Below, piece after piece: positions 43,235 through 54,406 of a stretch of DNA of 64,000 bases. The notes under the pieces were generated by a model, which did no database searches, was not told where the DNA came from, and worked only from the letters and a program-made list of their open reading frames with translations. Source of the stretch: Thunnus maccoyii (Eukaryota > Chordata > Actinopteri > Scombriformes > Scombridae); the NCBI RefSeq assembly GCF_910596095.1, contig NC_056538.1:32472594-32536593 (forward strand), given 5' to 3'. A program made the translations under genes and the position numbers. The first letter of the stretch is position 1. Each line of letters starts with the position of its first letter.

Positions 43235-46200
43235 TTAGACATTCTTTATTTTAAGCCGTGTTAAACAATCAATAATCAGTATTTGCTGGTGAAACTGAAT
43301 CCTTTTGGTAGCTTTTTCCCAGTTGTTTGATCCTCGATTTAAAAAGGAGCTAAAAGTGTCTTTCAGCCGGTGGAGCAGACCAGTGGTCGCTGTGGTTTTC
43401 TCACATGAAACGTTGAACTCATCCATCAGTCCGGCTCACACGGGGGGAGACTAAACTTGAACTAAACACAATCAGTCACAGATTAAACCAGCTGGATGTT
43501 GCCACTACATCGAGTAAAGGAGGAGAGCGGTTGATCTACACTGATGCGCTGCGTTGTTTTGCTTGTTTAAAAATATATATTTTTTAAGTTGAATAACTTA
43601 TTTCCTGGCAAAATAAAGACAACTGTTGAGAAAGAGATTTCTGTTTTCTTTCTTTCCTTCACTTCCAGACAAGTTAGTGAGTATGTTTACATGCACGTTA
43701 GGATCCTGGTTCATCATATTTGGGATGGGGAGTTTACATTGAACATGAAAAACTTATTATTATTATGTCTGGATATACATGATCATAACTATCAAAGTTT
43801 ACGATCACCTGGCTGCAGGGGTGTCTCGATTCTTCTTCTTCTCTGGTTGTCTGTCCTCTGCATTTACCATTTGATGGAAAACAAGAGTAACGATACAATT
43901 AATTATCTGCATTACTGACGTTGTTACTGCTAAATAAATCAATAAATTATCAACCACAGCTACATTTATGTTTACCGACAGTGGTAAATATGCTGCTACT
44001 GAGTTTGATGTTCCCTGCAGTCAACATGAAGATAATAATAAAGACATTTTAAAATACAAAATGTTTCAGAGAGATGCAGCAGAAGAGTCACTCAGGAGAT
44101 CCTGGAAAACGAAGAAATAAAAGAAATGAGAAAAACTAAAATGTAAGGATTTACATAAAGATCTCACAATTAAAATTTCTGACTATAGAGAGGAAAGGAT
44201 TATATGTTTCTCTGAAGGACGCAGGCTAATTAATGGAGGCTGGACGGTGACAGTCGCTGTGATCTTGTCTCAATCTTTTGTTTGCATCGTTACTGCTCTT
44301 TTTTTTAAATACTTATTATTTTAAAAAAATACAGACACACAAAGCAAAAATCAATGAAGCGAGGAACAAAGTGGTGAAAAGGTTACAACATAGAGTATCT
44401 CCTGAGTTTATACCGAAGACCTAATCTGAATTATACAGTCATCTCTATCAGGGAACAACGTTTGATTCTTACAAACAAGATACTCTATATGTGAAAACCA
44501 CTGTGACCCCTAGAGGAGTCCCTCACCTCAAAAGAGGAATTCCCTCTAACCAACCATCAATGAGGTGAGAGATCAGCCTCATTTGGATGTCGGCGCCTTT
44601 GTTTGTGTTTCTCTTTAGTGTTTTCAGGCCAAATGTTTCACGTCTGTACTGTTTTAGGTCGTCAGGGATTTTCATGACTGGACTGTTGACATGACAATGT
44701 AAATTAATAGTGCTGAACTCGTATCAGTGTAAACAATCTGCATAATGTAATCAAAAGTAGTTAAACTGCTCACAAGTTTTATTTACCAGAAACAAACTTG
44801 TGTAAAACAGGAAATAAATTGATTATAATGACAACTGAGTGATTTTTAAAACCGGGTCTCAACTATTTCAGAGGCCTTGTTCTAATGAAAATTACTAGAA
44901 TGAAAATATACTGTAATTGCAGCTATGTGACAACAGTGATCTTTATATTTACTTACAGTAAATAGCATAGTGAACTAACTGCATGGGGGGGGGGGGCTAT
45001 CAGGAATTGATTGAAGGAGGGAAGAATAATGATGTGATTTGGGTTGAAAAATATCCAGGAAGAGCAGATGAGTGCAAACCTGCAGGCTTCTGTCCCAGTA
45101 TGTCCTCCTGTACACCGTCGTCCTCAGAGACGCATATGACCTTCAGTTGCTCCATCAAGTCTTCAAGCTTCTGCCAATCACACATTTAATTTGTTACAAA
45201 CGAGTCGGTGTCTAATGGACTGACCAGAAAACAACAACAACAACAATGCTGCACAGATCTACAACACACTCAGAGCAGTTAAAGAGAGGCATGAACATAC
45301 TTTGAGATCTTCTGAGCCTTTTGCTGAAGCACTTCATGATGTCACTCCTCGGCATGCATTCCTCCCCCAGGCATACACAACGTTAGGCTTCGCTAACTGA
45401 GTCACAGATGGAAGTTAAACCACGTGACATGACAAATGGACGTTTACCTCTATGCACTTCTGCTCCAACTGATTCTGCTTCCTCATCATGTCTCGGATCT
45501 GGTCTTTCTTTTGTTTTGCAGTTCTCAAAATCCTCTGAAATCCTCCAATATTTCAACTTTTACTCACCACTTTTACTGTGATTTCATTGACATCTGATAT
45601 GTTTGTTAAATGCATGAATAGCAGAAATGTCCCTTATGAATCAGAAAGTACCCCGACAAGATCTGATGGAGAGTTTGGATAAAGTTTGAACTTTTACTGT
45701 CGTTGGATCTATCCAATAAATTGTGTAGATTAGAGTTTTGTAGAGGATTTGTGGAGGATTTAAACATTTCTGACTCCTGGTGGTGGCATCACAAAAGACC
45801 CAGTAAAGCAAGCTGAAACCTTTTGTCTTTACATTCTGTGAGTAAAATGTCGCCATAATCAATATGAAAAATCTATGAAAAGCAGATGTTACTGTTACTG
45901 TCAAACATCTTCACATTAAACTAGTGACGTCAACGGTTAACCGCCGAGAACATTTCTGACTAGTTACACATGTCGGTCTAAAGGTTAATTTTCATACACA
46001 CTCCGCTAACAGCTAGACAATGACGTGTTCACAACATCAGATATTCTTTTTGAGTGGATGAAGCTTCAGTGTAAAACTGACTTCTACACAGAGTGTTGCA
46101 TTATGGGATGTTTGTAGCCTTTAGGCTGGGTTGCACCAACAAGGATTACATTTTAAACCCGATTGAGTCATGGTTTAACTTTAAATTATGTTGCACCAAA

Positions 46201-46692
46201 CTTTATAACTATCTTAAAATTAAGAAGGATTCAATTGAAACCTCAGTTGAGTTTTTACTCTAAACCCAGATTAAATTTAAATCTATTGCATCAAAACTTT
46301 AAACTCCAATTTAAAATGTAATTTGGGTGAGCAACCATCTCCATACGGATTCAATAAACAGTGATTAGTTTTTAATTGTGCAACGGAGCTGTGCTTACTT
46401 TTAAATCTGGATTTACTCATTTTAAGCACAGTTTTGCTAAACTGATTAAAACTAATCTTATATTAAATTAATCTTTATTGGTGCAGCCCAGTCTTAATCT
46501 TTTTGAGGCTAATCTAATCTATCTGACTGTATGCCAACCATAATGTTAATTCACTCACAGCATTATTTGAAATTAGCATTACAAACCAATGTGTGAAACT
46601 GTCATTTCCATGTTGCATTTTAACCTGTTTTCATCTCGACCTGAACCTGATTGTTGGGCATCTTCTTGTTGTTCTCTCCTTTGTTCTGCCAT
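43235..46692 (-). CDS. Small unrecognised coiled-coil protein, four predicted exons
   Basis: I do not recognise this gene. The minus strand has four pieces that fit as exons: 46692-46625 (start MAEQRREQQEDAQQ), 45532-45448, 45170-45080 and 43434-43235. All have GT-AG borders and compatible phases, giving about 147 residues. Exons 2 and 3 encode a strongly helical, charged segment (AKQKKDQIRDMMRKQNQLEQ then KLEDLMEQLKV) with coiled-coil spacing, ending in an acidic stretch. Exon 4 encodes LLHRLKDTFSSFLNRG and NWEKATKRIQFHQQ. An AATAAA overlaps the tandem TAA stops at 43231-43237, and another lies just before. Exons 1-3 are fairly convincing. The acceptor of exon 4 is weaker, because an upstream in-frame stop requires its use at 43435. 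No membrane segment. It lies between cul5 and slc35f2, on the opposite strand. Confidence 0.5.
46126..46491. mobile_element. MITE with 'ctgggytgcaccaa' ends
   Basis: A 366-bp AT-rich element bounded by 'ctgggttgcaccaacaagg' and the inverted 'ctttattggtgcagcccag'. Internally it repeats 'ttgcaccaa' and 'ttaaa' words. No coding capacity. It lies in the predicted first intron of the small gene at 43235-46692. Confidence 0.75.
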
Positions 46693-47159
46693 AACGTTGC
46701 TCTTCAGCCGGACAGAAAAATAAACAAATTATTAATTAGTCACAAAACCTCCAAACACAGCTGATTTCTGGCTGATGCTGAGCTTTCTGACTGACTGTCA
46801 TTGTCACCATTATTGTGACAAAAACTGATTTTAAAAAAAAGTTTACTTACCGTCGTGAAATATCGCTGCCACACAGAAAAATGACGCATATCTGTTGTAT
46901 TGATATCTTTACTTTTGTGTACTTTCAGAAAAAGAGGAAGATGATCAGTATACTGCACTATTCACAAACATCCTTCTGCCAGAAGCACGAGTGGTTCTCA
47001 GTGGTTTGCACCTAATAATAACCATGTGTTGACTGTGCAAGTATTCCATCTTGGTGTTTACTTACTTGAGGGACTACTTATTTGTCCAACAATCCAACAT
47101 GTGGAAGTCAGGGACAAAAATACTTTTGGCTTTTGATTTTTGGAGCCAGAAGTGACCTT

Positions 47160-47690
47160 ATTTGGATGAGAGGGTGTAGCTGACCATAGCACTAGCTGCT
47201 AGCTCTGTTAGCATGGTGCATTTACAATCTATGGTTAACAGTGATCATGCTAATGCTAATTTTCGCTAGCGAAAAAAAGGCCTAAAACCGTTAAAACAAA
47301 ATGTACACACCAGAAAAACTCGACTCATTGGTGGGTCTTCTATTAAAATCAAACGCTGAACAAGACTTTTTTAGGCGACCACGATGTTACAATTAACTTT
47401 AGTGAACTGAAAACACACTGTGAAATAGCAGCAGCTACGCCTATACGAAATGGTTACGTTATGTTATGTCAATGTTGTCGCCATGGTAGCCACTTGTCAA
47501 TCACAATGTAGCCACGTCCTAAAGCATATGCTGCTTTATCGTCTTTTTACTCTAAATGGGACCATAATTTTCAAAATGAACATCATGATGTATTGAAGAA
47601 CACTTGAAACTAGTGATTCAGATCATAAAACTCATTAGGAAACAGTTTACTGAGGTAATAAATCAAGAGAGAATTAGGGTCATTTTCTCA
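47160..47690 (-). repeat. Interspersed repeat, intact copy inverted relative to 49955-51560
   Basis: Reverse complement of 49955-50160 joined to 51261-51560, with shared words such as 'aagcagcatatgctttagg' and 'atagattgtaaatgcacc'. This copy lacks the 1100-bp insertion seen in the other and so preserves the empty target site. At 47700-47825 follows a short related block ('ggcacttccgcattggctt'). Confidence 0.88.
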
Positions 47691-47860
47691 TAGACTTCCA
47701 TACAATTGGACTTCTTTTTGCAGCCAGTAGAGTCGCCCCCTGCTGGCCATTAGATAGAATGCAGGTTTTTGGCACTTCCGCATTGGCTTCATTTTCCAGC
47801 CTTGGAGGATGCCGCATGTTCTAAATATGTTAAAGCTGTCCACATCATAACAAATAATAA

Positions 47861-48450
47861 GTAGTTCTCTATTTATCTAGATTTGGTTAAGTAGTTGTCT
47901 ATTTATCTAGATTTGTTTAAGTAGTTCTCTATTTATCTAGATTTGTTTAAGTAGCTCTCTATTTATCTAGATTTGTTTAAGTAGATCTCTTATTTATCTA
48001 GATTTGTTTAAGTAGTTGTCTATTTATCTAGATTTGTTTAAGTAGTTCTCTATCTAGATTTGTTTAAGTAGTTGTCTATTTATCTAGATTTGTTTAAGTA
48101 GTTCTCTATCTAGATTTGTTTAAGTAGTTCTCTATTTATCTAGATTTGTTTAAGTAGTTCTCTATCTAGATTTGTTTAAGTAGCTCTCTATTTATCTAGA
48201 TTTGTTTAAGTAGCTCTCTATTTATCTAGATTTGGTTAAGTAGTTCTCTATCTAGATTTGTTTAAGTAGTTCTCTATCTAGATTTGTTTAAGTGCCTCTC
48301 TATTTATCTAGATTTGTTTAAGTGCCTCTCTATTTATCTAGATTTGTTTAAGTACCTCTCTATTTATCTAGATTTGGTTAAGTAGTTCTCTATCTAGATT
48401 TGTTTAAGTAGTTCTCTATTTGTCTAGATTTGTTTAAGTAGTTCTCTATT
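47861..48450. repeat. Minisatellite of 26- and 30-base units
   Basis: About twenty tandem copies of a unit like 'tctagatttgtttaagtag' plus 'ttctctatttat'. Shorter units lack four bases (ctatctag in place of ctatttatctag). Variants 'gtagttgtc', 'gtagctctc' and 'gtgcctctc' are grouped, suggesting local amplification of sub-blocks. Confidence 0.97.
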
Positions 48451-48454
48451 TCTT

Positions 48455-48760
48455 GGGCGGCTGTGGCTCAGGAGGTAGAGCGGGTCATCTACTAATCGGA
48501 AGATCGGCTCCTCCAGTCCACATGCCGATGTGTCCTTGGGCAAGACACTTAACCCCAAATTGCTCCTGATGGCTGTGTCATCAGTGTATGAATGTGTGTG
48601 AATGGTTAGCTTCCTCTGATGGGCAGGTTGGGACCTTGCATGGTAGCCCCTGTACCCATTCAGTGTATGAATGTGTGTGAATGGGTGAATGTGATTCATA
48701 GTGTAAAAAGCGCTTTGAGTGGTCGGAAGACTAGAAAGGCGCTATACAAGTACAGTACAG
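48455..48760 (+). mobile_element. tRNA-derived SINE-like element with box B lost
   Basis: It begins 'gggcggctgtggctcagg' followed by 'aggtagagcgggtc', which fits a tRNA-type box A. The body includes 'gtgtccttgggcaagacac' and ends 'aaggcgctatacaag', as in a very common teleost element. The expected GGTTCGATCCC box B is deleted between 'cggaagatcgg' and 'ctcctccagtcc'. It lies directly against the minisatellite. Confidence 0.75.
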
Positions 48761-49521
48761 TCCATCTTTCCTTCGATCTCTGGTGCTGCTATAATGTGAA
48801 TTATAGTAGTATAGAAGTTCAAATGTGGACAGACAACTACTGTCAGTGAATCTGTGTTTAGAAATAAGCCAATCACAAAAAAAGCTTCTGAAACTTTGGA
48901 AAATAGTTTTTAAAAAGTGATTTACATGTATAATCAACAATATAATCAAAAGAATCATATGTTTTCTGAAACTTCAGTAAACGTTCACAGTTTAGGAATA
49001 TGATTATATATGAATGAAGAATGGTGTATTGCTACCAAATAGAGACAAGAGATTTTTTTTTATATATAAATCAACAGTATGTGTTTTTTTATTTTTTATT
49101 GCGCGCATCATTAATGAATTTGTGCCCCTTGAAAAAATATTGGCACTTCCTTTTTCCAAAAAATATGTTGCCGACGACCTAATATTTGTACTTTGTAATC
49201 AATCGGTGGAGATGTTTTTTCTTTACCAGAAATTTGCATAAGTAAAAACATTGCTGAAGCACTTTTCCTCCAACAATAGTTTTTATCTCATCAGTGAAAA
49301 CAAAAGGAAGCACAGTGATGACTTCTTCATCATCAGCTCTTATCTGAAAGTGCCGTTGGCTGTCTTCAACACATTATGCTCATGCATACAGATAAGTAAA
49401 AGAGTAATCTTTGCCCTCAGAATCAGTTAATCATTCAGCTCTGGCACCATGAAGGTCAAGGAGTTAAAAGCTTGCGACAGTTTGAACTCGGAGAAGATTC
49501 CTCCATCGCTGGTGTGGCAAC

Positions 49522-52500
49522 ATGACTTCAAAACACTCCGAGGATGCAGCCGGGGACACGAGCTACGAGAAACAAAGCAGTGGACTCATGGCGAGGATCA
49601 GGACTTTCAAGCCCAAGGAAGTTTTCACCTGGTGAGTGGAGAGAGGAGATGAGAAGGTAGCTCACAACATTATATATCTTTGGAACTGAGATCTCCCAGC
49701 AATTAGACAGCAGTCTGTTCTAAACAATGGTGGAAAATGTTCTTTTCAAATAGAAGTACTATTAGTTTATTTTTAAAAAAATGCACACCAACTAAATGCA
49801 ATCTAGTTTTTAGCAAAGTTAACTGCTGAATGTGATCTTCCTGCTGTAATTGTATAAAGATGAGATGTCAGAGTTGAGGTTCTGTAATCTGACAAATCAT
49901 AAACGATAAATTAAACAGCACAAATGAAGTAAAAACAGATTCTTCTTCTTGACTTATTACCTCAGTAAACTGTTTCCTAATGAGTTTATGGTCTTAATCG
50001 CTAGTTTCAAGTCTTTGTCAATACAGCATGATGTTCATTTTGTAAATTATGGTCCCATTTAGAGTAAAAAAGACGATAAAGCAGCGTATGCTTTAGGATG
50101 TGGCTTCGTTGTGATTGACAAGTCGCTACCATGGTGACAAAGTTGATTACGTCACGTAACTGTAATGGGTTGGAAATGCCACATGTAAAGTTTTTTTTAT
50201 GTAAACAGACACCCCCAAATTTGTTGTTAATTATTTGAACTAATCTAACTCTATTTATACAGTTTTGACATCAGGTCAATACTCAAAGATGTAAGTAGGC
50301 AGCGCTCTAATGCCACTGTGGATACCTGAGGGAGGTCACTCGTGTCTGCTCTGCTCATACGCAGCTCAATATTAAATGAGCATCGGCTAGAGCAAGACGC
50401 TAACTTTGGCTCTCTCCCTTATTAATCCACAGGTATGTTAAAACTTGCTTTTCAATGATTAGCTTTGTTTACTAGCTAATGTAAATGCATTGGAAATCGT
50501 TCTGTGAAGTTGTGACATGGTTTAGAGATGTATTTGAAACGTTTTTTTTTTTTTTGCTGTATGTTTCGTGGGCGCCGACATTGATAATAGTTACCTCCGT
50601 GAATTTCAGTTTTCTACTATTTTGTCAGTGAAAGTTACAGACCTTTGCATGTGGTAACATATGAAAATGTGTTTAAAAGATTGTTTTAGAGTATAAGCCA
50701 GTCAGTCGCGAGTTAATGGTAAATAGAGATGCTATATTCAAACCAAATAAGAGTGATTGTAGTAATGTCAGTAAAGTAAATGTGTGTTTTGGGTAATATA
50801 ATTTTTGTGCTGTATATTATATTTTATACATATATATATTTCTTAGATTATATTTTATACATATATTACATTATATTGTAGTTAAGCCTATTCTTATTTA
50901 TTCAGAAATGTAAGTCATATTTTGAATTCATGTGAAGTTATTTTTCTTTAGACAAAATGTTTTATATTGTGAATTTGGTTCCAACATTTATTTTATTTCT
51001 GTAACATGTTTTGTGTGAATGTGAAATATGAACCTTGTAGCTGTAGGTTTCAGGAAACTGACGTAACTGAGAAATATGTACAGTTTTATACTGTTTTGTC
51101 AATATTAAATGAGCATCGGCTAGAGCAAGACGCTAACTTTGGCTCTCTCCCTTATTAATCCACAGTCCACAGACCATGATTTATCGGCTACACAGTGCAC
51201 CCTTGCCTGTGTTACCTTTGCTGCCGGTCCAGATTTCCCCTAGGTCTGGCGCCGGAAACATAACCATGGCATACAAGCATAGCTGCTGCTATTTCACTGT
51301 GTGTTTTCAATTCATTAAAGTTAATTGTAACATTGTGATCGCCTAAAAAAAGTCTTATTCACGGTTTGGTTTTAATAAAAGACCCATCAGTGAGTCAGAT
51401 GATCAGTTTTTCCAGTGAGTACATTTTATTTAACGCTTAGGCCTGTTTTTTGCTAGTGAAAATTGGCATTAGCAGCGGCATGATCACTGTTAACCATAGA
51501 TTGTAAATGCACCGTGCTAACAGAGTTAGCATCTAGCGCTATGGCCCTCTCGTCCAATTATGGCTCCAAAAATCAAACATGGCGACGGCCAAATCCAAGA
51601 TGGCGATGGTCAAATCGCTACACTACAGGCTTCAAAACAGCAGTTCACAAACCAATGGGTGACATCATGGTGACTAGGTCCATATTTTTTACAGTCCATG
51701 GGGATTGACTCTCTTTTAGAGCCTCAAGTGGCCATTTGAGGAACTGCAGTTTTTGGCACTTCCGCATTGGCTTCATTTTTCAGCCCTGGAGGTTGCTGCT
51801 TGGTGTTGCTTTTATATTCTGTCTTGATGCCTTTTATGCTCCATGTAAAGCACTTTGAATGGCCTTGTTGTTGAAATGTGCTATACCAATAAACTTGCCT
51901 TGGTCTTTACATGAATTTTATAGATGTAACAGGGCTTTAAAATTGCAGCCACCATGACTGTAATATGCTCTCAAGAATGTTTAAAGTGCACAAGATTGAA
52001 AACAACCAATTGGTAGCTGTGAAGATGTGACGCTCTCCTCTCCTCTCTCTCAGGCAGCTGGCCAGGACACTGTGCATGGGTCAGGGTCTGGCTGTACTCA
52101 TCTGTGGGACAGCCGTCTCCTCCCAGTACCTGGCCACAAACTTCCACGTCAACACACCCATGCTGCAGAGCTTCTTGAACTACACCCTGCTGTGTGCCAC
52201 CTACACCACCCTGCTGCTCTGCAGAACAGGTAACCCTAACCCTAACCCTAACCCATAACCCTAACCCCTAACCCTAATCCATAACCTTAACCTTAAATCC
52301 TAACCCCTAACCCTAACCCTAAACCCTAGAGAATAAACAGTCTTTCGAACCACAGAAGTCGTCTGTATTGAGCGCACGCGTCCAAACTAGTTTCTACACA
52401 GTCTAGCAATCACTCAGTGGCTTTGAGTAGCAATAATCATCACACATATGATCAGTTTATGATGCATTGTTATAGATAAAACTACCCAACAGTAACAGTT

Positions 52501-54368
52501 AAAATAAACCTCACCTGGACCAACTACTGTACAACAGTAAAATGCTTCTCTCACCCATTAATGTAGAAATATTCATGTATTTACTTATTTGGCAGCCACT
52601 TTTGTCCAAAGTGATGCACAAATAATATTCTATTAATATAACAGTATGACACTCACATGGTCATTTTAAGTACATATTGCAGATAATGCTTTGCATATTT
52701 ATTACATTTTCACTTACATAAAGGATCAAACTTCCTTCACCACAGATGCAAACACAAAAGTATACAAACTACAGTATCTATACAGAACACTGCCCAAAAA
52801 TATGTGTAAACAATTTAACTGAATATTTAATATTTAGAGGTGAACATTTATGACACAGACAAAAGTCTAAACTGCCATTTGTTAAAGTCATCATGTCTTC
52901 TTCCTTTGATATTAACAAATATATTTTTTATTGAATAGTTACTTATTCTATTTCATTATATTAACAAGTCAAAAGTTTTAATTTAATAGTTTGTCAATGA
53001 GAAATTAATGTGCAAATTTCCCAAGTAATTAACAGAACACGTCAGTACTGAAGTTCAGGGATGTTCCCCTTTAAAACGCAGGGGATGGAAATATTTTACA
53101 GATCCTGAAGAGCCGATGGTGGAAGTATCTTCTTCTGGGGCTGGTGGACGTGGAGGCCAACTACGCTGTGGTTAAAGCCTACCAGTACACCACCCTCACC
53201 AGTGTACAGGTGGGTGTAGCTTGTCTTTGTGTGTGTTTCGTAAGACAGGCGATCATATTGCCTCAATGATCATTACTGTCGATTAGATTTGAGTAACTCT
53301 CATTGATCAAAACTAAACAATAAACTTGCTGTGATTATGGACATTCTGTTTCTTATTATTTGAAGTATGTGTATGATCTATATTTATGGTTTTAAAGTAC
53401 ATTTTGTTTGTTTTATTCTGTATCACTTTAAAAAAAAAAAAGAAGGAATGTTTTTAGTGTAGGTGTTAATATTTGAGATGACGTCAGTTTCTGCTTGTCT
53501 TTTATATGTATTGATATTTGTGTTCATACGTAAGTGTGTTTCTGTCTCCAGCTGCTGGACTGTTTCGTGGTCCCGGTCCTGATGATCCTGTCCTGGTGGA
53601 TTTTGAAGATTCGCTACAGGCCGGTCCACTATGCGGCCGTCTGTGCCTGTCTCCTCGGAGTGGGGGCCATGGTTGGTGCCGACGTGCTGGCTGGACGAGA
53701 CCAGGGCTCCAGTAAGTAAGAGTTCATCAGTGTCTCCTAGGATTGTATTTTATAATCCATCAGTCAGGTTACTGGTTGGACTGGGTGAAGATTATGGGAG
53801 GGGTACAATTTAACCCTTTGTTGACCAACCAAATTCCACTCTTGTTGTATCACTGATACATTTATATGTAACCAGGTGCAGAATGTAAACATGTGGGTGT
53901 GATTCTGTGAAACAGTAACAATAAAGAATTACCAGTAAGTCAGTATTCAACATAGTAAACTTACTCAGTATAGTTATAAACCACCATTAAACAACATAAA
54001 TTATTATCATTAAAACCATTAATAAAGCTTGCACACGTCATACAGTTCACTCCAATGAAAAGCTACAAAAATAAGGAGCTTTCTCAATAAAATAATCAGT
54101 GGTTTGAGTGAATATATTCCTTCACTAGTTGCAAAGCTTTAACATATTTTTTATATTTAAGGAAAAGGATGTTTTCGCCACTGACTTTGTCAATCATGTT
54201 ACAGACAAATTCTGCCATGACAGACTTTTATTAAGTCCTACATTTCAATTAACCTACAATTTTAATGGCTCACGTCTGATCTGCCATATATACAATGATT
54301 TTTTTTTAAAGAATGTAATTTTTTTGCAGATATACATGTGATATGTTCAGCACTGTCATTAAGGACAG

Positions 54369-54406
<38 letters not shown>

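Larger units (their letters stand above)
49955..51560 (+). repeat. Interspersed repeat interrupted by a solo LTR
   Basis: The flanks 49955-50160 and 51261-51560 are together the inverse of 47160-47690. The interruption is the 1100-bp LTR described next. Located in slc35f2 intron 1. Confidence 0.87.

Noticed and set aside
47861..48450. Regular 26-30-base repeats resembling a CRISPR array
   Set aside because: There are no unique spacers between the units and the host is a vertebrate; it is a minisatellite.
48455..48530. Possible tRNA gene
   Set aside because: Only a box A-like part is present, box B is missing and no cloverleaf can be drawn; it is the head of a SINE-like element.
50161..51260. 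Complete LTR retrotransposon with two short LTRs (the 67-bp repeats)
   Set aside because: The 67-bp repeats lack TG...CA ends and lie inside a larger TG...CA unit with TAAC duplications; no gag or pol sequence is present.
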